This document shows, in pieces, positions 6,263-14,410 of a stretch of 21,692 nucleotides of DNA. The notes under the pieces were generated by a model. The model was not told the origin of the DNA. It did not search any database and worked only from the letters and a program-made list of their open reading frames with translations. Source of the stretch: Eudoraea sp. (lineage in GTDB: Bacteria > Bacteroidota > Bacteroidia > Flavobacteriales > Flavobacteriaceae); assembly GCA_013042125.1 (NCBI GenBank), contig JABDQS010000097.1, positions 1 to 21,692 on the forward strand, written 5' to 3'. The first letter of the stretch is position 1. Each line of letters starts with the position of its first letter. The translations under genes were made by a program, and so were the position numbers.

Positions 6263-7038
6263 AACCTTCATTATCTATTGTAAAAATAGGAGGAAACATC
6301 ATTGAAAATGAGAAAGAGTTAGCTCGTTTTATGATCCTCTTCTCCCAAATTGAAGGACACAAGATCCTGGTACATGGTGGTGGTAAAAAGGCCACGTCAA
6401 TGGCTGAAAAAATGGGAATAAAGACCACCATGGTGAAGGGAAGACGCATCACAGATAGGAAAAGTCTGGAAGTAGCTGTGATGATCTACGGCGGACTGGT
6501 AAATAAATCAATAGTAGCAACATTACAGGCCCTGTCATGTAATGCCATTGGTCTTAGTGGTGCTGATGCAGGGATCATCGAAGCAGTAAAACGACCTGTA
6601 GAATCGGTAGATTTTGGATTTGTTGGTGATATTGTATCGGTACATACAAAAGCCCTCTTAAATTTTGTACAAACAGGTTTAGTCCCTGTTTTTTGTGCCC
6701 TGTCTCATGATGGAAAAGGTCAATTACTAAATACGAATGCAGATACCATTGCTTCTGAACTAGCCATCGCCTTATCTGAAGAATATACCACCACCCTGTA
6801 TTACTGTTTTGAAAAACCGGGAGTATTAAGTGATGTAGCGAGCGACAATTCTGTTATTTCGCATATCAATAAACAGACCTATTATAGCCTTTTAAAGGAG
6901 CAGACAATTGCTGATGGTATGTTGCCTAAATTGGAAAATTGCTTTTATGCATTAGACCATTCTGTACATAAAGTATGTATTGGCAATATGCAAATGTTGC
7001 TCCCACATTCTACAACCTATACAACCCTTACCCTATGA
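6259..7038 (+). CDS. argB: N-acylglutamate kinase
   Basis: It phosphorylates N-acylglutamate with ATP, the second step of arginine synthesis. The amino acid kinase fold is shown by KIGGN (9-13), the glycine loop HGGGKK (39-44), the substrate-binding loop LLNTNADTIASELA (156-169), and GMLPKLE with K224 near the C-terminus. At 259 residues it lacks the N-terminal helix that arginine-inhibited kinases use for hexamer formation. Feedback inhibition at this step is therefore not expected, which would make transcriptional control of the operon more important. ATGA overlaps join it to argF' and argE. If the pathway is succinylated, the substrate would be N-succinylglutamate. Confidence 0.94.
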   Translation: MKPSLSIVKIGGNIIENEKELARFMILFSQIEGHKILVHGGGKKATSMAEKMGIKTTMVKGRRITDRKSLEVAVMIYGGLVNKSIVATLQALSCNAIGLSGADAGIIEAVKRPVESVDFGFVGDIVSVHTKALLNFVQTGLVPVFCALSHDGKGQLLNTNADTIASELAIALSEEYTTTLYYCFEKPGVLSDVASDNSVISHINKQTYYSLLKEQTIADGMLPKLENCFYALDHSVHKVCIGNMQMLLPHSTTYTTLTL

Positions 7039-8111
7039 AGCAAGATGTTACACAATTAACAAAAAATGCCATCTTATTATTGAACGAACTAATTGCGACT
7101 CCTTCGTTCTCTTCTGAGGAAAATAAAACCGCTCTGCTCATTGAAAAGTGGTTCACTACAAATGAAATTCAGTATAAAAGAGAGAACAACAATGTGTACG
7201 CTTTTAATAAATACTTTGACAAAGCTAAGCCTACATTGCTTTTGAATTCTCACCACGACACCGTAAAACCAAATTCGGCTTATACCAAGGATCCTTTTTT
7301 ACCTCAAGTGGAAGATGGTAAACTCTATGGCCTTGGCAGTAATGATGCCGGTGGAGCGCTGGTTTCCCTGATCGCTACTTTTACCTATTTCTATGAAGAG
7401 AAGAACCTATCGCACAACCTCATCATTGTAGCTTCAGCGGAAGAAGAGAGTTCCGGTCCTAATGGCCTTAATTCCATGCTTAAGATTCTTCCTGAGATTT
7501 CGTTGGCTATTGTTGGCGAACCAACGTTGATGCAACTTGCGATCGCAGAAAAAGGATTGGTCGTCTTTGATGCAGAAGTTAAAGGCACCCCTTCCCATGC
7601 AGCACATCCTAATGATAATAGTGCAATTTATAATTGTATTGATGTCCTGGCCTGGTTTAAAAACTATCGATTTCAAAAAGTGTCTGATGTTTTGGGAGAG
7701 GTAAAAGTTACAGTTACTCAAATAAATGGCGGAAGTCAACATAACGTAGTACCGGCCAAGGTAGATCTCGTCATTGACGTTAGAGTAAATGATTGTTATA
7801 CCAACAAGGAAATTGTTGCTATTCTGCAAAAAGATGCTCCGTGTAAAGTAACCCCTCGCTCCTTGCGCTTAAACTCTTCATCTATACCTAAAGAGCATCC
7901 ATTGGTACTTTCAGGATTGTCCCTGGGAAGAACAACCTACGGGTCACCAACCCTATCAGATCAGGCGGCACTAAGTTGTCCGTCCTTAAAATTAGGTCCG
8001 GGAGACAGTACACGTTCACATAGTGCAGACGAATATATTTTCGTATCTGAAATTGAAGAAGGAATACAGTTGTATATCAACTTATTAAAAGGATTTATAA
8101 TTACAGAATAA
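7035..8111 (+). CDS. argE: N-acylornithine/N-acylcitrulline deacylase (M20 metallopeptidase family)
   Basis: It removes the acyl group from the pathway intermediate; after an N-acylornithine carbamoyltransferase the substrate is N-acylcitrulline. The M20 zinc enzyme signatures are complete: SHHDTVKP (H73, D75), the bridging aspartate D104 in GSNDAGG, the catalytic glutamate region SAEEESS (134-140), GEPT (161-164) and the late GPGDSTRSHSADE with a metal-ligand His. A longer reading from 6975 would run 60 bases into argB; the ATG at 7035 forms an ATGA overlap like the two preceding joints and starts just before the conserved domain, so 358 residues is preferred. Whether it prefers acetyl or succinyl groups cannot be read from the sequence. 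Confidence 0.93.
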   Translation: MKQDVTQLTKNAILLLNELIATPSFSSEENKTALLIEKWFTTNEIQYKRENNNVYAFNKYFDKAKPTLLLNSHHDTVKPNSAYTKDPFLPQVEDGKLYGLGSNDAGGALVSLIATFTYFYEEKNLSHNLIIVASAEEESSGPNGLNSMLKILPEISLAIVGEPTLMQLAIAEKGLVVFDAEVKGTPSHAAHPNDNSAIYNCIDVLAWFKNYRFQKVSDVLGEVKVTVTQINGGSQHNVVPAKVDLVIDVRVNDCYTNKEIVAILQKDAPCKVTPRSLRLNSSSIPKEHPLVLSGLSLGRTTYGSPTLSDQAALSCPSLKLGPGDSTRSHSADEYIFVSEIEEGIQLYINLLKGFIITE

Positions 8112-8140
8112 GCTAATTAACCATTTTAAAATACCGCATC

Positions 8141-9421
8141 ATGAAACTTTGGGAAAAAGGAATGAAAACGAATGAGAAGATAGATCGTTTTACCGTGGGA
8201 AATGACAGGGAACTGGATCTTGTCCTTGCAGAGTATGACGTAAGAGCATCCAAAGCTCATGCCAATATGCTGGGCTCAATAGGATTGCTAACAAAAGAAG
8301 AAAATCTTGCCATGATATCTGCTCTTGATGAAGTTCATGATTCTATTGAAAAAGGGGAGTTTACCATAGAAGGATCCTTTGAGGATATGCATTCCAAAAT
8401 TGAATTTCTTCTCATACAAAAACTTGGTGATACAGGAAAAAAGATACATACTGCCCGTTCCCGAAATGATCAGGTATTAGTAGCAATGCAACTGTTCATA
8501 AAGGAAGAGCTACAGAGTGTAAAGAAACAAGTAAAGGAACTTTTTGAGGTATTGCTTCAATTAGCCGATAAGAATAAAAAAGTTCTCCTTCCGGGATATA
8601 CACATCTTCAGGTAGCCATGCCTTCTTCCTTTGGCCTTTGGTTTTCTGCCTATGCTGAAAGCCTTATTGATGATCTTTTTTTTGTAGATGCCGCTTTGAG
8701 GGTAGCAGATCAAAACCCGTTGGGTAGTGCGGCAGGTTATGGAAGTTCTTTCCCTATTGATCGGGAAATGACCACCCGGGAATTAAATTTTAGTACTCTT
8801 AAATACAACGTAGTAGCGGCACAAATGGGCCGGGGAAAAGTGGAAAAGGCCGCAGCTGTGGGGATGGCTGGTGTAGCTTCTACCCTATCGAAATTATCCA
8901 TGGACATCTGTTTGTACATGAGTCAGAATTTCAATTTTATTTCATTCCCTGATGATCTGACAACCGGAAGCAGTATTATGCCGCACAAAAAAAATCCGGA
9001 TGTTTTTGAATTGGTACGCGGCAAATGCAATGTAATACAAGCCCTGCCAAATGAATTGACCCTATTACTAACCAACTTGCCCAGCGGATATCACAGGGAC
9101 CTTCAGGTTACCAAGAATAGTCTGCTTCCTGCCCTGCAGGAATTAAAGGCATGTTTAGATATTTTGACATTCAGCCTTCCCAAGGCTGTGGTTCGGGAAG
9201 ATATTCTAGAGGATCCCAAATACGACCTTCTATTTACTGTAGATGCCTTAAATGATTTAGTGGTTCAGGGGATCCCGTTTAGGGACGCCTATAAACAGAT
9301 CGCATTAGAGGTAGAGGAAGGAAAATTTAAGTTTGGCAAAGATGCAAAGCATACGCACCAGGGAAGTATAGGCAACCTCTGCTTACAAGAGATCCGGGAT
9401 AAAATGAAGCTGATCTCCTAA
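8141..9421 (+). CDS. argH: Argininosuccinate lyase
   Basis: It splits argininosuccinate into arginine and fumarate, the last step. The fumarase/aspartase superfamily signature GSSIMPHKKNPD lies at 276-287. Other conserved parts are HTARSRNDQV (103-112), GYTHLQVAMP (152-161; H155 is the usual catalytic His region) and MGRGKVEKAAA. Length is 426 residues, somewhat shorter than the roughly 460 of Escherichia coli ArgH. It lies 29 bases after argE and is the last gene of the operon; the next gene is on the opposite strand. Confidence 0.95.
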   Translation: MKLWEKGMKTNEKIDRFTVGNDRELDLVLAEYDVRASKAHANMLGSIGLLTKEENLAMISALDEVHDSIEKGEFTIEGSFEDMHSKIEFLLIQKLGDTGKKIHTARSRNDQVLVAMQLFIKEELQSVKKQVKELFEVLLQLADKNKKVLLPGYTHLQVAMPSSFGLWFSAYAESLIDDLFFVDAALRVADQNPLGSAAGYGSSFPIDREMTTRELNFSTLKYNVVAAQMGRGKVEKAAAVGMAGVASTLSKLSMDICLYMSQNFNFISFPDDLTTGSSIMPHKKNPDVFELVRGKCNVIQALPNELTLLLTNLPSGYHRDLQVTKNSLLPALQELKACLDILTFSLPKAVVREDILEDPKYDLLFTVDALNDLVVQGIPFRDAYKQIALEVEEGKFKFGKDAKHTHQGSIGNLCLQEIRDKMKLIS

Positions 9422-9435
9422 AAGTATTTTAATTG

Positions 9436-9464
9436 TAAACAGAGAATTACCGCTCGTCTGTTTA
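9436..9464. terminator. Inverted repeat between the convergent argH and rluB-type genes
   Basis: TAAACAGA (9436-9443) pairs perfectly with TCTGTTTA (9457-9464), with a 13-base loop. It lies between two convergent genes, only 14 bases after the argH stop, and its right arm includes the stop codon of the minus-strand gene. Neither side has a strong T-run, so it is at best a weak bidirectional terminator or an mRNA end stabiliser. Confidence 0.4.
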
Positions 9465-10304
9465 TTGTAACATTCCTAAATTAATAACCTCTTGCGAAGT
9501 TAATGGGCGCCAGTGACCTCTTGGAAGGTCCTTTTTTGTAAGATTGGCAAAGATCACACGATCTAATTTCACGACATTATATCCCAACTGTTCAAAAATT
9601 CGCCTAACTATCCTGTTCTTTCCACTGTGTATTTCTACTCCTACCTCTTTCTTTGGGGCATTTTTGAGATAACTGATCTCATCAACTTTTATAGGACCAT
9701 CCTCCAGCATTAACCCATCTTGTATCTTATGAAGATCATCAGACTTCAGGTTTTTGTTGAGTTCTACATGATAGATCTTCCGCACTCCATACCTGGGATG
9801 GGTCAGCTTTTTTGCCAGGTCGCCATCATTGGTAAACAGTAAAAGTCCGGTTGTATTCCTGTCTAAACGTCCTACGGGGACCAATCTGGATTTGGTGGCA
9901 TTAGAGATCAATTCCATTACCGTCCTTCTGCCTTTTTCGTCCCTGGTGGTAGTAATAAAGTTCTTGGGTTTATTAAGCAGTATATACTCTTTCTGCTCAG
10001 GATTGAGCAGTCGGCCATCGAAACGAACTTCATCTGTTCTGCTTACTTTATGGCCCATTTCCGTTACCGGTTTTCCGTTCACAGTAACATTCCCTGCAGC
10101 AATATAGACGTCTGCCTCTCGTCTTGAACAAACCCCGGCATTGGCTACATACTTGTTTAAGCGGATCAAGCCTGAATCTGAAGCTGGATTTCTTTCCCTG
10201 TGTTTTTTAATAGGTGCATTCCCGCGGGCATAACTTTTCTTTCGGTAATTTCCTCCACCGCGGCCCGATGATTTCCCTCCGTCATTATAGTCAGATCTGC
10301 TCAT
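9462..10304 (-). CDS. rluB: rRNA pseudouridine synthase, RluB/RsuA family
   Basis: It converts a uridine in ribosomal RNA to pseudouridine. An S4 RNA-binding domain (residues 48-95, LNKYVANAGVCSRREADVYI) is followed by the catalytic domain with the RsuA-family motif GRLDRNTTGLLLFTNDG (145-161); catalytic aspartate is D148. RluB (23S) is the likely match but RsuA-type 16S specificity cannot be excluded. The first 45 residues are a low-complexity tail rich in Gly, Arg and Lys (GRGGGNYRKK), as is common in Bacteroidota members of this family and suited to RNA contact. The gene is last in the minus-strand run, 61 bases after the nitrilase, with its own -7 element, so it may be transcribed separately. 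Confidence 0.9.
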   Translation of the reverse strand: MSRSDYNDGGKSSGRGGGNYRKKSYARGNAPIKKHRERNPASDSGLIRLNKYVANAGVCSRREADVYIAAGNVTVNGKPVTEMGHKVSRTDEVRFDGRLLNPEQKEYILLNKPKNFITTTRDEKGRRTVMELISNATKSRLVPVGRLDRNTTGLLLFTNDGDLAKKLTHPRYGVRKIYHVELNKNLKSDDLHKIQDGLMLEDGPIKVDEISYLKNAPKKEVGVEIHSGKNRIVRRIFEQLGYNVVKLDRVIFANLTKKDLPRGHWRPLTSQEVINLGMLQ

Positions 10305-10318
10305 GGATACATTTTTTC

Positions 10319-10326
10319 CAAAGGTA
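10319..10326 (-). promoter_or_regulatory. -7 promoter element upstream of the rRNA pseudouridine synthase gene
   Basis: On the minus strand this reads TACCTTTG, a perfect TAnnTTTG match that ends 14 bases before the start codon. No clear -33 TTG was found at the usual distance. It lies in the 61-base gap after the nitrilase stop. Confidence 0.45.
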
Positions 10327-10365
10327 GCAAAATGTGTTACGGCTTAAACTACCTTCTCATTATTA

Positions 10366-11316
10366 TTAGTCTTCAAAGGCGACAGTGGATTGTCGTTGCC
10401 TGTCTATATGTAATCGTGTTACATCGGGCCTTGAATAGTGCCCGGCCGGATCAAAATTCTGTCGTTCCTCATATATACGATTGCAATCTAAGGTATGATA
10501 AATAAGTCCCTCTTTATTCAATACCGGGGATACAAGCCATTCACCGTCAGGACCTGCAATACAAGAACCTCCGTTGGCCAGGACATCGGGAACTACTTTC
10601 AATAATTTTTCCAGGTAAGGAGTGTCTTTCGGGAAATCTTCTTTCCGCATCAAGGAAGAAACGGAGAGTACATAGCTTCTAGATTCCCTTGCAATAAACC
10701 TGGTGATGTCTTTCGTATTGTTCTCATTGCCGGGCCATACGGCAATATGAACATTTTCTCCCTGTCCGTACAGCGATGCTCTCGGAAGTGGCATCCAATT
10801 TTCCCAACAGTTAAGTCCTCCCAATCTAAACTGCTTTAAAGGATGCACCTGTAAACCATGACCATCCCCGGGGGCCCAGGTAAGACGCTCGTCATAGGTA
10901 GGTTGTAATTTTCGATGAATGGATTGAATAACACCCTTATTATCAATATAAACCAGCGAACAATACAGGCTGTGACCTCCCCTATCTCCGGCCCTTTCAA
11001 TAACGCCGAGATAAACGGCAATGGAACATTCCTTTGCCAGGGCACAAACTTTATCTAGATCACCAGACTCAATTTGTACTGCATTTTGAGCATAATGCGC
11101 ATGGAGTTCCTTGTTGATCTTCAGATCCCATTTGGCCCCATCTGTATAAGCAAGCCAGAAGGGGTACCCGGGTAAAAGGCCTTCTCCAAATACTATTAAT
11201 TCTGCCTCGTTAGCCGATGCTTCCTGTATATAGTTTTTTATTTTCTCAAGGGTGGCATCCCTGTCTAACCAGCAAGGCGCTATCTGGGCTAAAGCAACAT
11301 TAAGTAAAGAATCCAT
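10366..11316 (-). CDS. Nitrilase-type carbon-nitrogen hydrolase
   Basis: This is a 316-residue member of the nitrilase superfamily, in the true nitrilase branch, which turns organic nitriles into acids and ammonia. The catalytic triad is visible: E45 in VFGEGLLPGYP, K136 in HRKLQPTYDERLTW (with the extra glutamate E143 typical of this branch), and nucleophile C170 in GLNCWENWMPL. The first three bases of the gene overlap the UbiA gene stop (TAATG), so translation is coupled. Its link to the isoprenoid genes upstream is unclear; it may act on nitriles from plant or algal matter. The catalytic class is well supported, the substrate is not. Confidence 0.88.
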   Translation of the reverse strand: MDSLLNVALAQIAPCWLDRDATLEKIKNYIQEASANEAELIVFGEGLLPGYPFWLAYTDGAKWDLKINKELHAHYAQNAVQIESGDLDKVCALAKECSIAVYLGVIERAGDRGGHSLYCSLVYIDNKGVIQSIHRKLQPTYDERLTWAPGDGHGLQVHPLKQFRLGGLNCWENWMPLPRASLYGQGENVHIAVWPGNENNTKDITRFIARESRSYVLSVSSLMRKEDFPKDTPYLEKLLKVVPDVLANGGSCIAGPDGEWLVSPVLNKEGLIYHTLDCNRIYEERQNFDPAGHYSRPDVTRLHIDRQRQSTVAFED

Positions 11317-12221
11317 TATAAAATCCGATTTAATACAAGATCAACATTGATCAACAAGATACTAAACAAGCCCACAATGATGATAAATTTTAGGATGTTG
11401 TGAAGCCATACGTAATGTTTCTTGGTTGAAGACCTCCACAGAAGGATCAAAAAGATGATCAACAATACAATAGATGCATAAAAATACAGGTACATATACC
11501 CTACATCAAAGGACCTGATCAATAAGATTGCCGGAACCAGGGTCAACAAAATTAAGAGGGTGATATACGCCTTTGCATATTTTGTACCATATAAAATTGG
11601 GATAGTCTTATAATTCAGGGCTAAATCACCGGCTATATTTTCCATATCCTTGATCAATTCCCTTGCCAGAATAAGCAGAAATAGGAACATAGCATGGACG
11701 AAGATCACTGTTTCAAAATTCTTGTAGTAAACGAACACTGCGAAAAATGGTGTAATGGCCAAAAAAGCAGAAACCAGGTTACCAAAAAAAGCAATTTTTT
11801 TCAATTTATGTGAGTAGAGCCAGATGCCAAAAATATAGCCGGAAAAAAAGAGAACAGCCTTAAAGGACACATAACTTGCAAAAAGAACCGCCAAAAAATT
11901 CAGTACAAAATAGGTGCTCAATTTGGTTCGCTGGCTAACGAGTCGGTCGAGCATCGATTTGCGAGGCTTGTTTATCAGATCTTTTTCTGAATCGTAGAAA
12001 CTATTAATGATATAGCCGCCTGCTATAACCAGAGAAGAGGCTAAAACAAGGGCAAATAAACGCAGATCGAATACTACCTCCCGGAGAGGAAGGTCAGGTG
12101 CCAGAATATAAATGGATGCAAGGTATTGAGCAATGACGATCATCAATACATTGTAACCCCTTACAATGGAAAACAAACTCAAGAGCTTCAAAAGCAAGAG
12201 TTTGTTCTTTCTACTAAGCAT
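11316..12221 (-). CDS. UbiA-family prenyltransferase
   Basis: This is an integral membrane enzyme that moves a polyprenyl group onto an acceptor. It has 301 residues with about eight or nine hydrophobic segments. The two Asp-rich diphosphate/magnesium motifs are present: N73-x3-D77-x3-D81 (NSFYDSEKD) and D192...D199 (KDMENIAGD). Related flavobacterial proteins are usually annotated as geranylgeranylglycerol-phosphate geranylgeranyltransferase, the second ether-lipid step known from archaea, but menaquinone or heme-type acceptors cannot be excluded from sequence alone. It follows the GHMP kinase by 10 bases in a mevalonate-pathway run, which fits with use of a mevalonate-derived prenyl diphosphate, and its stop overlaps the nitrilase start. 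Confidence 0.87.
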   Translation of the reverse strand: MLSRKNKLLLLKLLSLFSIVRGYNVLMIVIAQYLASIYILAPDLPLREVVFDLRLFALVLASSLVIAGGYIINSFYDSEKDLINKPRKSMLDRLVSQRTKLSTYFVLNFLAVLFASYVSFKAVLFFSGYIFGIWLYSHKLKKIAFFGNLVSAFLAITPFFAVFVYYKNFETVIFVHAMFLFLLILARELIKDMENIAGDLALNYKTIPILYGTKYAKAYITLLILLTLVPAILLIRSFDVGYMYLYFYASIVLLIIFLILLWRSSTKKHYVWLHNILKFIIIVGLFSILLINVDLVLNRIL

Positions 12222-12231
12222 TTTTGTTTAT

Positions 12232-13170
12232 TTAGAAGTTGTATACCACTTCCAGACGATGTTCCTTAAGCGCATTCCTGGCCTTTTCAATATCCCGCGT
12301 AAAGCCAAGGATATAGCCACCGCCTCCGGAACCACATAATTTTAAATAATAATCATTTGTTTCTATTCCCTGTTTCCACAGATGATGAAATTGTGGTGGG
12401 ATCATAGGTTTAAAATGGTCCAAAACAACGTGAGAAAGTTGTTTTATATTCCCGAATAGTGATTTTACATTACCCGTTAGAAAGTCCTCTACACAGGCAT
12501 CAGTATGTTTTATGAATTCTTCTTTAAGAATAGTCCTGAATCCTTCGTGTTTCATCTTTTCCATAAAGATCTGAACCATAGGAGCAGTTTCACCGGTTAT
12601 ACCACTATCTATAAGAAATACAGCTCCTTTCCCATCTATATTCTGCGAAGGAATACTGGTAGATTCAATGTTATCCTGAGAATTGATCAGGATAGGCAAG
12701 CTAAGGTAACTGTTCAAGGGATCTAATCCGGATGATTTCCCGTGAAAAAAAGATTCCATTTTTCCAAAAATGGTCTTTAAACTCAGAAGTTTTTCACGCG
12801 TAAGGTTTTCTAAAATGGTGATCTTATTCTTGGCGTATTTGTCATAAATAGCGGCCACTAAGGCACCACTACTGCCAATACCATATCCCTGCGGAATAGA
12901 GCTGTCAAAATACATCCCCTTATCGAGATCGTTTCTAAGGGCCTCAACATCAAAAGTAACCAGGTTTGGGTCCTCCTCTTGTATTTCGGCTAAATGTTCG
13001 GCAAATCTCCTGAGGCTATCATTAGATTTTTTACCTGCTTCAGACAGCGTTTTCTCAGTCTTCAAGGCACCTTTAAAGAAATTATAGGGAATGGATAGTC
13101 CTTTGGAATCTTTAATGATCCCGTATTCTCCGAAGAGAAGGATCTTTGAATAAAAGAGAGGTCCTTTCAT
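12232..13170 (-). CDS. GHMP-family kinase, mevalonate kinase-like
   Basis: It is a GHMP kinase of 312 residues, probably phosphorylating mevalonate (or phosphomevalonate). Motifs: LLFGEYGII (11-19, substrate end), the ATP loop PQGYGIGSSGALVAA (93-107), FFHGKSSGLDPLNS (141-154) with D150 as candidate catalytic base, and the C-terminal glycine motif CGSGGGG (279-285). A longer reading begins with TTG at 13191; the ATG at 13170 is preferred because it leads straight into the KILLFGEYG motif. It lies 61 bases after the diphosphomevalonate decarboxylase and 10 before the UbiA gene. The ATP loop has YGIGSSGAL instead of the usual GLGSSA form, so it is a divergent member and which substrate it uses is uncertain. 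Confidence 0.85.
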   Translation of the reverse strand: MKGPLFYSKILLFGEYGIIKDSKGLSIPYNFFKGALKTEKTLSEAGKKSNDSLRRFAEHLAEIQEEDPNLVTFDVEALRNDLDKGMYFDSSIPQGYGIGSSGALVAAIYDKYAKNKITILENLTREKLLSLKTIFGKMESFFHGKSSGLDPLNSYLSLPILINSQDNIESTSIPSQNIDGKGAVFLIDSGITGETAPMVQIFMEKMKHEGFRTILKEEFIKHTDACVEDFLTGNVKSLFGNIKQLSHVVLDHFKPMIPPQFHHLWKQGIETNDYYLKLCGSGGGGYILGFTRDIEKARNALKEHRLEVVYNF

Positions 13171-13231
13171 AAACTGTTTGCTGTTGTGCAAAATAAAAAT
13201 AGCACTAAAATACGTACGATGGACTTAAAGA

Positions 13232-14314
13232 TCAGACTTTCTTAGATCCTCCACCAACCTGGTCGCAAATATACTGCCCATTTTCACAATACACAACAAG
13301 CTCATTCTTAATAAATTGCAAAACTTTTTCAGTGTGTTTTTGAGGATATAAGAGATGAACGTTGGCTCCGGCATCGAGCGTGAAACAAAGAGGCACCCCG
13401 CTTTGCTTCCTATATGCCCATATTTTTTCAATAATAGTTAATGTTTGCGGCTTCATAAGTATAAAATAAGGTACACTTGTCATCATCATTGCATGTAGCG
13501 TCAGAGCCTCACTCTCTACTATTTCTATGAACTCCGGCAGGTCACCTTTCTCGAAAATAGTGAGCAACCTGGATAAATTTTTATGTGCCTGGGCAAAGCG
13601 CGGTTTGGCAAACGGATGGTTGTTCATCAGATCGTGGCCTGCGGTACTACTAACGATCTTTTCCCCTTTGTGAACCAGTAAAATGGTATCCTGATATCCC
13701 TCAAATACTTCGTGTACCTTTCCTCCATATGGCAGACCTACTAGATCAGAACTGTCAGAAAGGTCTTTGTGCTGCCCCCATTCCACTATGGGTCCGCTAA
13801 TACTTCTGCATGCACTACCAGAACCTAAACGAGCGAGAAAAGATGCTTTTTTTAATAAAAAATCAGGGGCAATAGAAGGATTCATTCTTTTTTCCATGTC
13901 CATAAGGCATAATGCCAAGGCTGCCATCCCACTTGCAGAAGAGGCTATCCCACTGCTATGTGGAAAGGTATTGCTGGTATCGATCTTTAGATGATACTCC
14001 TTTAAAAAGGGTAAATATTTAGAAATACGTTGAAAGAAGGTACTGATCTTAGGTCGGAACTCTTCCTTGGATTTCCCTTCAAAAAGAAGGTCAAAAGACG
14101 GTTTGCAATTCCCATTTTCCCTCCTTTCAAACTCTAACGACGTAGTGGTTGCAGCATTAGAAAGTGTAAAGCTAATAGAAGGATTAGCAGGGATCTGATC
14201 CTGAAATTTTCCCCAATATTTCACCAGGGCTATGTTACTTGGCGCCCTCCATGTTGTGGTGCCGGAAGTAAGCAGGGTTTTATATTTCGAAGGAATAAAT
14301 TCCTGTTCGTTCAT
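13232..14314 (-). CDS. mvaD: Diphosphomevalonate decarboxylase
   Basis: It converts mevalonate diphosphate to isopentenyl diphosphate with ATP, the last step of the mevalonate pathway. The N-terminal family signature NIALVKYWGK (27-36) is intact, as is the ATP-binding GHMP loop PHSSGIASSASGMAALAL (118-135). SGSACRSISGP (165-175) and FTLDAGANVHLLYP (311-324), with the catalytic aspartate D314, identify the decarboxylase and not a kinase. Length is 360 residues, as expected. It is the first gene of the minus-strand run and has a perfect -7 element 17 bases upstream. Its presence shows that the organism makes isoprenoids by the mevalonate route, at least in part. Confidence 0.95.
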   Translation of the reverse strand: MNEQEFIPSKYKTLLTSGTTTWRAPSNIALVKYWGKFQDQIPANPSISFTLSNAATTTSLEFERRENGNCKPSFDLLFEGKSKEEFRPKISTFFQRISKYLPFLKEYHLKIDTSNTFPHSSGIASSASGMAALALCLMDMEKRMNPSIAPDFLLKKASFLARLGSGSACRSISGPIVEWGQHKDLSDSSDLVGLPYGGKVHEVFEGYQDTILLVHKGEKIVSSTAGHDLMNNHPFAKPRFAQAHKNLSRLLTIFEKGDLPEFIEIVESEALTLHAMMMTSVPYFILMKPQTLTIIEKIWAYRKQSGVPLCFTLDAGANVHLLYPQKHTEKVLQFIKNELVVYCENGQYICDQVGGGSKKV

Positions 14315-14331
14315 TCTGCCAAATTTTGATG

Positions 14332-14339
14332 CAAAGATA
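14332..14339 (-). promoter_or_regulatory. -7 promoter element for the mevalonate gene run
   Basis: On the minus strand this is TATCTTTG, a perfect TAnnTTTG match ending 17 bases before the mvaD start codon. A TTG lies at 14366-14368 on the minus strand, 26 bases further up, slightly outside the usual 17-23 spacing. It is the only promoter candidate for mvaD, the GHMP kinase, the UbiA gene and the nitrilase. Confidence 0.5.
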
Positions 14340-14368
14340 GTTTTTCAACACTTTAGGTATGCCCTCAA

Positions 14369-14399
14369 TTGAAATAAATTCCTATTTTAGAGTACTTTG
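14369..14399 (+). promoter_or_regulatory. Promoter candidate for the TspO gene
   Basis: TTG (14369-14371), a 21-base spacer and TACTTTG (14393-14399) give a good Bacteroidota promoter layout, except that the -7 element is one base short of TAnnTTTG. The TspO start codon follows 11 bases later. It is divergent from the mvaD promoter, in a 96-base shared gap. Confidence 0.4.
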
Positions 14400-14410
14400 A
14401 ATGGTTTCCA

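Noticed and set aside
6975..7034. Longer argE start at 6975
   Set aside because: It would overlap argB by 64 bases; the ATG at 7035 gives the same ATGA overlap as the two preceding joints.
13171..13191. Upstream TTG start for the GHMP kinase at 13191
   Set aside because: The ATG at 13170 directly precedes the conserved N-terminal motif and the extra seven residues show no family similarity.
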